Shown piece by piece: positions 1 to 12,100 of a stretch of DNA of 64,000 bases. Position 1 is the first letter of the stretch, and each line of letters starts with the position of its first letter. The DNA is from Macrostomum hystrix (taxonomy: Eukaryota > Platyhelminthes > Macrostomidae): assembly GCA_950097015.1 (NCBI GenBank), contig CATNEN010000033.1, positions 558,001 through 622,000 on the forward strand, in the 5' to 3' direction. Position numbers and translations under genes: made by a program. Under the pieces are notes generated by a model. The model had not been told where the DNA came from and searched no databases. It saw only the letters and a program-made list of their open reading frames with translations.

Positions 1-1
1 C

Positions 2-232
2 ATGCGTACGCCACCAACCCCTCCCTCCGTGGCTCCACCCTCCCCTCCACGCATGGACAACGGTCAGCGAGCGCTGATACACGCATTAGGGTTGACTCAA
101 TGCAAAGTTCCAAGTTCCGAAGTGTCGACACTCACTGCGTATTTTCTGGGGCCCGACCCTCCAGAGCCAACTGCACCTGATGGGCCCGTGAAAGTGTACA
201 ATAAAAGACGGTCAGCTCTGCTGGTATTTTAG
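2..232 (+). CDS. possible terminal coding exon, unrecognised
   Basis: An open frame enters from the window edge and ends at TAG 230-232. The peptide is Pro-rich at its start and ends in a basic/hydrophobic tail. It has no domain I recognise. The ATG at 3-5 follows the window edge directly, so it may be the 3' exon of a gene lying to the left or a chance frame. A short AATAAA-like string lies inside the frame near 200, which argues mildly against coding use. Confidence 0.2.
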   Translation: MRTPPTPPSVAPPSPPRMDNGQRALIHALGLTQCKVPSSEVSTLTAYFLGPDPPEPTAPDGPVKVYNKRRSALLVF

Positions 233-1060
233 TCTCTCGCCTGTTCTCTAACTGTTCCCTCTGTCTGTCTCTAAAGAAAGCAAATTATATCGGTCGCCAG
301 TGCCACACCGCTCTTTCGTGGTGCACTCAGGAAAGCCCGGCCCACTATGATATCGCTGGGCCAGGAGGGCTAGCAGCTTTATTGAAGTCTAACCCTAACC
401 CACACAGCACGCTGTAACGGGAAGAGTGAGAATTCCAAAGTGTGTGTTGGTGAGTGTTGTATCGCGTCCCACACTGCGCGCACACACACGGAGAAGTGAG
501 GTAATGGTCGGTGTGCATGTACACTGCCAGCCAATTCGTGATCTTGATACAACTCTCTATAGACTGTACGAAGAATTTTTCTAGCACATAGCTGTCATAA
601 GACCAACGAAAATGTCTTCCTAGGCTTTGGATCAGAATTCCAGAATTAAACTATTTATTTGTTTACTGTTAACTAGAGAGAGACCACCGGCAAATTTCAA
701 ATAACCAAATGTTTCTTTTTTCTGTATTTCCCAAAATTCAGTTAATCGCTGTATCCTATCATCCTATGAAACGATTTCCAGAATCACAACACATTGGCAT
801 TATCGAGATAGTCAACGATAAGCGTAATTTTTCTGTTGATCCCGGATGGTGGACTTTGACGAAAATCGGTCATTTGGTTTGGGAGCTGTCGTGAAGTAGG
901 CAGTGGGTATTTGAAATAGAACACACTCAGGCTCACGGATACTGCAAGCAGGCACACACTCACACAGAGTTGTACATCTGCACCGACTTTCTCAGCGCAA
1001 TATAGTGTGCACCCTCACTAAGCCTTCGATAATATAAATATTCGACCAACTGAAAGCTAA
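233..1060. other. no gene seen; solo copy of the downstream 35-bp repeat
   Basis: I see no coding signal here. Positions 417-437 match 21 bases of the 35-bp unit whose array starts at 1061, so a single dispersed copy or an older array edge lies about 620 bp upstream. Confidence 0.5.
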
Positions 1061-1670
1061 GTGAGAATTCCAGCAGTGTCAGAGTGACGGGAAGAGTGAG
1101 AATTCCAGCAGTGTCAGAGTGACGGGAAGAGTGAGAATTCCAGCAGTGTCAGAGTGACGGGAAGAGTGAGAATTCCAGCAGTGTCAGAGTGTCTGGAAGA
1201 GTGAGAATTCCAGCAGTGTCAGAGTGTCTGGAAGAGTGAGAATTCCAGCAGTGTCAGAGTGACGGGAAGAGTGAGAATTCCAGCAGTGTCAGAGTGTCTG
1301 GAAGAGTGAGAATTCCAGCAGTGTCAGAGTGTCTGGAAGAGTGAGAATTCCAGCAGTGTCAGAGTGTCTGGAAGAGTGAGAATTCCAGCAGTGTCAGAGT
1401 GACGGGAAGAGTGAGAATTCCAGCAGTGTCAGAGTGTCTGGAAGAGTGAGAATTCCAGCAGTGTCAGAGTGACGGGAAGAGTGAGAATTCCAGCAGTGTC
1501 AGAGTGACGGGAAGAGTGAGAATTCCAGCAGTGTCAGAGTGACGGGAAGAGTGAGAATTCCAGCAGTGTCAGAGTGACGGGAAGAGTGAGAATTCCAGCA
1601 GTGTCAGAGTGACGGGAAGAGTGAGAATTCCAGCAGTGTCAGAGTGACGGGAAGAGTGAGAATTCCAGCA
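1061..1670. repeat. 35-bp tandem array, 17.4 copies
   Basis: Seventeen full units plus 15 bases. The unit starts GTGAGAATTCCAGCAGTGTC. Copies come in two nearly fixed versions that differ in one short block (AGAGTGACGG or AGAGTGTCTG). The last copies 12-17 are all of the first type and the middle is mixed, which suggests the array grows by block duplication. No coding role is seen. Confidence 0.95.
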
Positions 1671-1929
1671 TTATTAGGAATAAAAATGCAAAAACCTGTC
1701 CTCTATTGTCATGCTGGCGGGGCACCCTGTCAGGTGCATTGTGGGAGAAGTCCTGCATTCGCATCCCGAAGTACTCCGAGCTAGTTTGGAATAAGCTTAG
1801 GCCAGGCAGACGGGGAGCAAGTTAGAGAACGGGGCAGCACCATCCAGGTAGGCAGGCAAGAGGAAAGCTGCTTAAGATTAGCATTCAGACGGGGAAATCG
1901 GTGAATATTACTCGATAAGCTTGAGGAAA

Positions 1930-3790
1930 GGGGAAGAATTTTAGGAAAGGAGAATAATTAGAGGAAATGGGGAGAATCGGATGAAAGAAGAAGAATTGGA
2001 GGAAATGGGGAGAATCGGATGAAAGAAGAAGAATTGGAGGAAAGGGGGAGAGTCGGAGGAAAGGAAAAAAATTGGAGGAAAGGGGAGAATTGGAGGAAAT
2101 GGGGAGAATCGCATGAAAGGGGAAGAATTGGAGGAAAGGGAAAGACTTGGTGGAAAGGAAAACAATTGGAGGAAAGGGGGAGAGTCGGAGGAAAGGAAAA
2201 GAATTGGAGGAAAGTGGAGAATTGGAGGAAAGGGGAGAATTGGAGGAAATGGGGAGAATCGGAGGAAAGAAGAAGAATTGGAGGAAAGGGGGAGAATCGG
2301 AGAAAAGGGGGAGAATCGGAGGAAAGAAGAAGAATTGGAGGAAAGGAAAAGAACTGGAGGAAAGGGGGAGAATCGGAGGAAAGAAGAAGAATTGGAGGAA
2401 AGGGGGGAGAATCGGAGGAAAGGAAAAGAATTGGAGGAAAGGAAAAGAACTGGAGGAAAGGGGGAGAATCGGAGGAAAGAAGAAGAATTGAAGGAAAGGG
2501 GGAGAATCGGAGGAAAGGGAAAGAATTGGGGGAAAGGGGAGAATTGGAGAAAAGGGGAGAATTGGGGGAAAGGGGAAGAATTGGAGGAAAGGGGAGAAGT
2601 GGAGGAAAGGGAGAATTGGAGGAAAGGGGAAGAATTGGAGGAAAGGGGGAGAAGTGGAGGAAAGGAAAAGAACTGGAGGAAAGGGGGAGAATCGGAGGAA
2701 AGAAGAAGAATTGGAGGAAAGGAAAAGAACTGGAGGAAAGGGGGAGAATCGGAGGAAAGAAGAAGAATTGGAGGAAAGGGGGAGAATCGGAGGAAAGGAA
2801 AAGAATTGGAGGAAAGGAAAAGAACTGGAGGAAAGGGGGAGAATCGGAGGAAAGAAGAAGAATTGGAGGAAAGGGGGAGAATCGGAGGAAAGGGAAAGAA
2901 TTGGAGGAAAGGGGAGAATTGGAGGAAAGGGGAGAATTGGGGGTAAGGGGAAGAATCGGAGGAAAGGGGAGAACTGGAGGAAAGGGGGAGAATTGGAGGA
3001 AAGGAAAAGAATTGGAGGAAAGGAAAAGAGTTGGAGGAAAGGGGGAGAATTGGAGGAAAGGGGGAGAATCGGAGGAAAGGGAAAGAATTGGAGGAAAGGG
3101 GAGAATTGGAGGAAAGGGGAGAATTGGGGGAAAGGGGAAGAATTGGAGGAAAGGGGAGAACTGGGGGAAAGGGGGAGAATTGGAGGAAAGGAAAAGAATT
3201 GGAGGAAAGGAAAAGAATTGGAGGAAAGGAAAAGAATTGGAGGAAAGGAAAAGAATTGGAGGAAAGGAAAAGAATTGGAGGAAAGGAAAAGAATTGGAGG
3301 AAAGGAAAAGAATTGGAGGAAAGGAAAAGAATTGGAGGAAAGGAAAAGAATTGGAGGAAAGGAAAAGAATTGGAGGAAAGGAAAAGAATTGGAGGAAAGG
3401 AAAAGAATTGGAGGAAAGGAAAAGAATTGGAGGAAAGGGGGAGAATTGGAGGAAAGGAAAAGAACTGGAGGAAAGGGGGAGAATTGGAGGAAAGGAAAAG
3501 AATTGGAGGAAAGGAAAAGAATTGGAGGAAAGGAAAAGAATTGGAGGAAAGGAAAAGAATTGGAGGAAAGGAAAAGAATTGGAGGAAAGGGGGAGAATTG
3601 GAGGAAAGGAAAAGAACTGGAGGAAAGGGGGAGAATTGGAGGAAAGGAAAAGAATTGGAGGAAAGGAAAAGAATTGGAGGAAAGGAAAAGAGTTGGAGGA
3701 AAGGGGGAGAATTGGAGGAAAGGGAAGAATTGAAGGAAAGAAGAAGAATTGGAGGAAAGGGGGAGAATTGGAGGAAAGAGGTAGAACGGA
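1930..3790. repeat. 19-bp polypurine minisatellite, roughly 95 copies
   Basis: A nearly pure purine strand built of 19-bp units of the form GGAGGAAAGG plus AAAAGAATT or GGGAGAATT. The core 3175-3600 is a run of almost identical AAAAG-type units; the edges mix several types. Because 19 is not a multiple of 3 and the unit has no stop codon in any phase, long frames run through it on both strands; these are not genes. Mirror-like polypurine tracts of this length are candidates for triplex (H-DNA) structure. Confidence 0.95.
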
Positions 3791-5071
3791 AGCAAGGCAT
3801 TGAAAAATCGATGGAATCGGGGCATGACTAATATTAGTGAAGCGGAGTGAAATGTCGTTAATCGCTTCAATTAACGAGAGCCCTAGTTCTAGCAAAAGTA
3901 GTCAAAATGTTGAGAAGTGGAATGGAGTTTTGGTAGGCCGGTTGACATTTGCACATTCCCCTTTCAGCTCGTATATTGAAGACAGTTTTTTTCACACTGA
4001 TATTTCCCCAATCGATTATTGCCATATCTAGGTTGTTAGCATGGGCTAGTATACTTGAGGTGCATGAATTTGGTTGAATAATACAATACTTCAGAATTCG
4101 CAGACAATACAAGGGCAATTGCAAGTGCTAAGGAAATGCAGCTAAGCTCATTGTGCTTCGTCCGATAGCGCGAATGAACAAGCGCATTAAAGTAAAGTTT
4201 TCCGTCACAATTTCAGCATGCATTGCTGCTGTTTGATAGCATCTTGCCAGTCAAATTCTTGATTTCATTTTCAGCCTTCTGTTGTCTCCATTACGAGTAT
4301 TTTCTGTAAACTATGCACTTTAAACTCAGATTTGACATCAATGCTCTTGTAGTATTCGTCTGTGTTCTAAGAAAATAGTGGACTCCGAATGTGTCAGCAG
4401 CGGTAGAGTGCCCAACTTTCACTTTTTCGAATTTATTTTTCAACATAGCGACGAACAAAGTTTAGCATAAATTCGTAGGAAAAAGCTAGCATTTCGAATA
4501 CACTACTTTTCTGAGTAGCAACAGGAGGATATTTTTATAGGCAAGCAGATTTTTTAAAATAAATTTGACATTTGAATTAGACGGTTCAAAAACGGCGGAA
4601 TAACGTTGCTGGTGCAGGGATGAATAAATTTGATCGCAGCGAGATAGAAACAGATAAAGATTAATTAAAATTGGTTCGAAGCATGGCACCTGTGGTCTCA
4701 GGGCGCTGTGATTTTGTGTATCACGTGGGCAGTTAAACATTCCTCCTCAGTAAATTGACAAATTTTTAACGACCAAATCATAATGTACTTCTTCTGAAAG
4801 AGTTCTGAAAAGTTCTGCATTTTTTCACATTTAGCGTACGTTAAGCATGCACGCGCATGTTACATAATAGGAGCTACACTAGAACATTCGACATTGTGCT
4901 TTGTCTAATCCAGATGCATGAGCGAATGCCTGCGAAAATCATAAGAATCGTGATGATGATAAATGAAAATGATTACACAATCGAAGCAATAATTTACGAG
5001 ATTTCACTTATCCATACAAGCAAGTTTATCTGGGCAACCAACTCCACAAACAAACAGCTTTTAAGAGATGC
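3791..5071. other. no gene seen
   Basis: AT-rich sequence with short frames only. No domain, splice-linked exon or mobile-element terminus was recognised. Confidence 0.5.
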
Positions 5072-5840
5072 CAGAACTCAGGAGAGTTCCATGATCTGCT
5101 CTGATTCAAGGTCACAGAACTCAGGAGAGTTCCATGATCTGCTCTGATTCAAGGTCACAGAACTCAGGAGAGTTCCATGATCTGCTCTGGTTCAAGGTCA
5201 CAGAACTCAGGAGAGTTCCATGATCTGCTCTGATTCAAGGTCACAGAACTAAGGAGAGTTCCATGATCTGCTCTGGTTCAAGGTCACAGAACTCAGGAGA
5301 GTTCCATGATCTGCTCTGGTTCAAGGTCACAGAACTAAGGAGAGTTCCATGATCTGCTCTGATTCAAGGTCACAGAACTCAGGAGAGTTCCATGATCTGC
5401 TCTGATTCAAGGTCACAGAACTCAGAAGAGGTGCATGATCTGCTCTGATTCAAGGTCACAGAACTAAGGAGAGTTCCATGATCTGCTCTGGTTCAAGGTC
5501 ACAGAACTCAGGAGAGTTCCATGATCTGCTCTAATACAAGGTCACAGAACTCAGGAGAGTTCCATGATCTGCTCTGATTCAAGGTCACAGAACTCAGAAG
5601 AGGTGCATGATCTGCTCTGATTCAAGGTCACAGAACTCAGGAGAGTTCCATGATCTGCTCTGATTCAAGGTCACAGAACTCAGGAGAGTTCCATGATCTG
5701 CTCTGATTCAAGGTCACAGAACTCAGAAGAGGTGCATGATCTGCTCTGATTCAAGGTCACAGAACTCAGGAGAGTTCCATGATCTGCTCTGATTCAAGGT
5801 CACAGAACTCAGGAGAGGTCCTGGATCTGCTTCAATCCAG
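5072..5840. repeat. 43-bp tandem array, 17 copies plus a decayed one
   Basis: Seventeen units of 43 bp (5072-5802), each starting CAGAACTCAGGAGAGTTCC, then a degenerate eighteenth. Variants recur as sets (AAGGAGAG in place of CAGGAGAG; AGAAGAGGTGCAT), showing block duplication. It lies just 3' of the GPCR gene stop codon (5899, minus strand). Confidence 0.95.
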
Positions 5841-5898
5841 CATGATAAAGCGCATTAGGGGTCTCGGATTGACACCAGTCAGATACGTCTATTAGAAC

Positions 5899-6144
5899 TC
5901 ATTCGTCAGCTTCGCGCGAAGGCATGACCCGCATCGGCAGCCTCTCCTCATTTCTATCGCCGCTGTCCAGCTCATCCGGTGACAGAGAATAACGACCGCC
6001 TCCAATGCCGCGGCCCTCCCTCCCGACACCTCCGGCGCCGGCGCTGACGACAAACGTGCTGCGACCGGCGAATCGTTGATCTCGACTCTCTTTGCCGCGC
6101 TGAATCTGACGGCGTGTCATGGACCTGCGCAGGGCGGCTTGGAC
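5899..6144 (-). CDS. GPCR exon 11: cytoplasmic tail
   Basis: Acceptor AACACAG; the join reads SKE|VQAALRR, the usual end of TM7 followed by the amphipathic helix 8. The tail (409-489) is basic, then Gly/Arg-rich, then Ser/Asp-rich (YSLSPDELDSGD), with possible phosphorylation sites. Stop TGA at 5901-5899. Confidence 0.88.
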   Translation of the reverse strand, partial: VQAALRRSMTRRQIQRGKESRDQRFAGRSTFVVSAGAGGVGREGRGIGGGRYSLSPDELDSGDRNEERLPMRVMPSREADE

Positions 6145-9100
6145 CTGTGTTTGGACGAGGATGCGACGCTGCTCGGTATCCAAGCATGAGAGAGTAAGCA
6201 AACTATTTTGTGAGCCTTTTGGCATGTAATGCTTCAGGAAAGTAAGCTTTCCAGTGCGTAAACCTTCCTGAACATAGTCCTATGGTTCCTGCGTCCAGCA
6301 TGTATGCCAAAGTCACTAACCTCCTTGCTAAGAAAGCAGTACATCAGCGCCAGGAACAGGCCCTGAAAGCTCAGCAGAAACGACTTCAGTGAGGTCACGA
6401 CAATGAAGCGCACGGTGTTCATAGGGTCCGGCACCAAGCTGATGGCATTCGTGATGCCGAGCAGCGGCAGCAGCAGCAAGGCGGCGCGCAAGGCTTTTCT
6501 GCTCGGATTAGAGAGAATTGGGAAGAAACTCTGCTTGGGAATTAAGGCCCGGGCTAGACAGAAATTCCCAGCCATCCTCTCACCCCACTCCAGTAGGATT
6601 GCATGCCTAATGCAATCGAAAATTGAATGCGACAGTGCGGCAATGTTCCAGGACACTGGGATCATGGATTATGAAGGGATTGTGCGTCAAAGTCTTCTTG
6701 TGCAGTGCCCCTCAGATACCGAGGATGAGTGATATGCTTTACTAGCATCCTAGTTAAACTTATGTTTTTCCTAAATCATAAATTTTCTCACGATACGATT
6801 TTGCGTTGGACAAAGTCAGAAGCACTTTATATGGGAGGTTGATTTTGACAAAGTCTCGTCTGGTGCAGCATTTCGCGACACTGAGTCGTGCAGTGACGAG
6901 CCGTGACCGGAAGGAGCGCTAGAATTGGCACAATCGACACAATCGCCTACCTGATCTGCTGGATCTCGTTTGAGATATTTTCCCTTAGACGCATGACAAG
7001 GACGCGAAGCACATTCAGCAGCAAGCCCATGTTCACCTGCGGGAAAGTTTTTGATAACTGGTGTGATTGAATCAGAAAGATTTATATTGCCAACGGTTGC
7101 TAATGAGGCATTGCTAATGACTGCCTACTCTCTCATGTCTCCTATCTACCATCTATTGCCTACTCTCTCATGTCTCCTATCTACCATCTATTGCCTACTC
7201 TCTCATGTCTCCTATCTGCCATCTACTGCCTTCTCTCTCATGTTTCTTATCTACCATCTACTACCTACTCTCTCATGTCTCCTATCCACTATCTACTGCC
7301 TACTCTCTCATGTCTCCTATCTACCATCTACTGCCTACTCTCTCATGTCTCCTATCTACCATCTACTACCTACTCTCTCATGTCTCCTATCCACTATCTA
7401 CTGCCTACTCTCTCATGTCTCCTATCTACCATCTACTGCCTTCTCTCTCATGTCTCCTATCTACCATCTACTGCCTACTCTCTTGTCTCCTATCTACCAT
7501 CTACTGCCTACTCTCTCATGTCTCCTATCTACCATCTACTGCCTACTCTCTCAAGTCTCCTATCTACCATCTACTGCCTACTCTCTCAAGTCTCCTATCT
7601 ACCATCTACTGCCTACTCTCTCATGTCTCCTATCTACCATCTACTGCCTACTCTCTCAAGTCTCCTATCTACCATCTACTGCCTACTCTCTCATGTCTCC
7701 TATCCACTATCTACTGCCTACTCTCTTGTCTCCTATCTACCATCTACTGCCTACTCTCATGTCTCCTATCTACCATCTACTTCCTACTCTCTCATATCTC
7801 CTATCTACCATCTACTGCCTACTCTAATGTCTCCTATCTACCATCTACTGCCTACTCTAATGTCTCCTATCTACCATCTACTGCCTACTCTCTTGTCTAT
7901 CAAGTTTAACAGGTATCAAGTTTTTGACCTTTAAAATTAGACTGCAGCTATGCTTGGACCACTTACAACAAAGGTAGTCAGCCTGCAGGCATTCAGAATC
8001 CAGTAATCAGCGGAATGAAAGGAGTCCTTCCAGCAGCTGCAAAATAGTTTTGTTAAGACGCTTGCATTTTAAGCAATTCAAGTCGCATTGTTCCCGGCAG
8101 ATTTTCTAACATGGAATAATAAAAAGCAATGGCATTTACAAAAGCTTGCCCGATGAATGGTTAAATTTGAATCTATTTAAATCTTTAAAAAGTTAATGAA
8201 TGAGAGTTTTTTCCATTGTAAATTTCCCATTTCGGCAGCCGCCAAAGCCTACTGCAAGCGGTAAATCGAGCGATGCTCAACAGTACTCAGCAGTACTCAC
8301 TCAGCTGCCGAGTGCTGCTTCCTGGCGACTACAACAGCTGCCCAGACTGCGGTAGGAACAATTGGCAGGCCTGTAAAAACACGGTTCAGATTTAGAATCC
8401 CATAAAATATTAAAATTTTAAATTAATTAATTAGACTCGAAGGTCTGGGTTCGATTACGGACTCCACTGGAGCAATTTGTGTCCTATAGCAAGACACTTA
8501 TCTCTGGATTGCTTCAGATCATTCAGCTGTTAAATAGGTACCAGCATTAGCTGGGGTAACTGAGGGTGGGTGGGGCGTCCCCCCTGTCCATGGACTGAGC
8601 AGCCGTACAGAGCCTTCAGATGCGCCGCGCAATTGCTGCGGCTGTGCTGTCGGCTGCACATCTGGCCCTCTGGCTGTAAACTTTGCTGCACACCTGGCTG
8701 TAAACTTTGCTGTACACCTGGCTGCAAACTTTGCTGTACACCTGGCTGTAAACTTTGCTGTACACCTGGCTGTAAACTTTGCTGTACACCTGGCTGTAAA
8801 CTTTGCTGTACACCTGGCTGTAAACTTTGCTGTACACCTGGCTGTAAACTTTGCTGTACACCTGGCTGTAAACTTTGCTGTACACCTGGCTGTAAACTTT
8901 GCTGTACACCTGGCTGTAAACTTTGCTGTACACCTGGCTGTAAACTTTGCTGCACACCTGGCTGTAAACTTTGCTGTACACCTGGCTGTAAACTTTGCTG
9001 CACACCTGGCTGTAAACTTTGCTGTACACCTGGCTGTAAACTTTGCTGTACACCTGGCTGTAAACTTTGCTGCACACCTGGCTGTAAACTTTGCTGCACA

Positions 9101-12100
9101 CCTGGCTGTAAACTTTGCTGTACACCTGGCTGTAAACTTTGCTGTACACCTGGCTGTAAACTTTGCTGTACACCTGGCTGTAAACTTTGCTGCACACCTG
9201 GCTGTAAACTTTGCTGCACACCTGGCTGTAAACTTTGCTGTACACCTGGCTGTAAACTTTGCTGTACACCTGGCTGTAAACTTTGCTGCACACCTGGCTG
9301 TAAACTTTGCTGTACACCTGGCTGTAAACTTTGCTGTACACCTGGCTGTAAACTTTGCTGTACACCTGGCCCCAGTTGGCTACGTGTGATATGGTTTTCG
9401 AATCTTCGGTTTTACACACGATACATTTGTATGTTATACCACTGCTGGCACTAAATTACTCTTACGACCAGATCTGTCTGTAAAATCAAGACGCACCGTA
9501 GCCGAGCAGATAGTTCCTCGACATGCCGCTGCTGGTTTGAAACACCGTCCCGGCGATCTTGCTGTGAATGTTGATGCCCTCGATTAGCATCCAAGCGAAT
9601 ATCGAGGTCCGGGCGGTCTCCCAGAAGCACTTCAGACAGGTGCAAGCATACGACTGAAATAGAGAGAGGTTTATTTCTAAAGTAGGTTCTGTCTGTGTTG
9701 GCTTTGAGCAGTTCAGTGTCAAGGTATACAATTGAGTCGGTTGTCTGTGGTGGCTTTGAGCAGTTCAGTGTCAAGGTATACAATTGAGTCGGTTGTCTGT
9801 GGTGGCTTTGAGCAGTTCAGTGTCAAGGTATACTATTGAGTCGGTTCTGTCTGTGGTGGCTTTGAGCAGTTCAGTGTCATGGTATACAATTGCGTCGGTT
9901 GTCTGTGGTGGCTTTGAGCAGTTCAGTGTGAAGGTATACAATTGAGTCGGTTCTGTCTGTGTTGGCTTTGAGCAGTTCAGTGTCAAGGTATATAATTGAG
10001 TCGGTTCTGTCTGTGGTGGCTTTGAGCAGTTCAGTGTGAAGGTATACAATTGAGTCGGTTCTGTCTGTGTTGGCTTTGAGCAGTTCAGTGTCAAGGTATA
10101 TAATTGAGTCGGTTCTGTCTGTGGTGGCTTTGAGCAGTTCAGTGTCAAGGTATACAATTGAGTTGGTTCTGTCTGTGGTGGCTTTGAGCAGTTCAGTGTC
10201 ATGGTTCAGTGTAAATGACTGCGTATTGGCAGAGCTTGGCGGAGAGAGAAAAGCGGGTAGAAATTTCAGGAGGAAATTGAAGCTTGGAACTTTTTATAAT
10301 CTACATATTTTAATGCAAACAAAGCGGTTTATGCTTCAAAGCTGAGTACTTCTCAAAGGTAGATTCGGACGAAGCGCTCTTTGAGCAAGTGGACAGCAGG
10401 TACTAATTAGTGAGGAACCAATTAGGCGAAAACTAGAGATAAAAGCGAGTGACCGGCTGCGGAAATGCGGAAGCAGCAGCGGAAAAGTGCACAAGTTTTC
10501 TCAATATGGTCCTGGACAGAGGCGCGAAAATTAAATTCACGAGACCTTGGTCAAACAGCAAGGCCAATGCCTGGGAGAGGTAAAAATTAGTTTCTGACAA
10601 ATGAGGTCTTCTCATAAACCCTGTGGATTGCATGTAGCTCGTGTATTATGACTTATTTTATAAGCTTATCTACATTTTTGTGTGCTTTGTCTGCAAATAC
10701 AAAACGCTGCTAGACCCCATCAGTGACTCCAAGGTTCTGAACCAACTTAGCCCGCCATGTTTGGCTGAAAGACTATTTTAGGGTTGGGTTGGGTTTGAAG
10801 GCGAGTTCAAGAAGTAGGCCTCATTAGTCTAATGTGAGCCTTCTATAAGATTATTTGAACTGAAGTGTGCCTGCTCACTTAAATAATTTATATTTAAAGC
10901 AGAAGTCAAGCTGATTATGGGAAGCAAAGAGGGGACTTTCAGCGCGGTAAATTTAAGCCATTTGAAACCCAAGCTGCCACAACAGGAGCACCAAATAAGG
11001 CAATGAGATTGAAGAAATGCTTAAGCGTGGATGCAGGTTCAAGCAAGACTTTGAAGCCACTCCGATGCGTTACCATAAACTGCAGATTGTCGGTCCGCAC
11101 GCTGGTCCTCGAGGTGGCTATCTCCCTAGCGGCCAGGAGTAGGTGGGCCAGGATCTGCATCAGCATGGCGATGAACAGGTTGCGGTGGATCTTGTTGCGC
11201 ACGCTGCGAAGGCTTCTGAAATTGGCAGTGTTGGGCACAGGTCCGATACTCCGATAGTATCGCCGATACCATTTGAGTATCGGACCTCGATACTTTTGTA
11301 AGACGCTGGTTTGTCAGGTAGCACGCACATAAGACGCGAAGAGCCATACTGGCTCGCTAGCACTATTATATTTGGCGGCAACACTGGGGTGGGCGTACCC
11401 ACCCCCCAATCACGCCACGCAAGCACGCACGCAGGCGTGTACGCTCTACCCCCGGGCGCCTCGCAGTGTACACTGCGGGCCGCGAACTCTAAGCTGCTTA
11501 CACTTTTTTCTCAGTATCGGACCTTGGTATCGCGCGATACATTTTCTTAAGTCAATAATCCGATACATTTAATCTAATAGCAATGCATTTTTTTGCTTTT
11601 TCGGCTAAAAAGCTTGGAAAGGATTAACAAAAGTAACAAAAATACTAAAGTACCTTAATTACGTAATTTATTACATCAGTACTTATTTAAATGTCGATTT
11701 AGATCATTTAAACAAGCTTTACGTTAAGTTATTGTTCTGATTCTGAACACTTGTCATTATTGACGAGTGACGACCGACGACGAGTCGACGACTTTGACTA
11801 ACTAGTTAGTAACTACAACTAAAACTACTACATCAAGTTATTTTCAAATATTATTTTTCTTAATCTTAAGCTGTATTTGAAATTTAATTAGTGAGTTATT
11901 GTACTGGCAACTTATAATTCTAATGCACTTATTTCAGTGAAGCTGTATTTGTAAAAACATCGATTTCAAATTCTGCCTTGGCTGTGCCTAAAAATGCATT
12001 AAGCTGCTGAAAAGAACAAAACCACTCGGATTTTGGCTTTCTCCATTCTCTGATAGGCTAATAGGTGATAGGTGATAAGTAATCAAGCTGTTATTGATAC

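Noticed and set aside
390-402. Telomere-like CTAACCCTAACCC
   Set aside because: Only two hexamers; not a telomeric or subtelomeric array.
1885-3870. Open frames of 594-661 codons on both strands (Phe/Leu/Pro-Ser and Lys/Glu/Gly repeats)
   Set aside because: They come from the 19-bp purine unit, which has no stop in any phase. All frames and both strands are open and no non-repeat domain is attached.
7051-7934. Three overlapping plus-strand frames rich in Leu/Ser/Tyr
   Set aside because: Product of the 33-bp intronic array; three frames are equally open and the real gene runs on the other strand.
8530-9454. Cys-rich (CCTPGCKL) repeat frame that could pass for a secreted or metal-binding protein
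   Set aside because: It is the 24-bp intronic array read on the non-gene strand; the opposite strand is also open in two frames.
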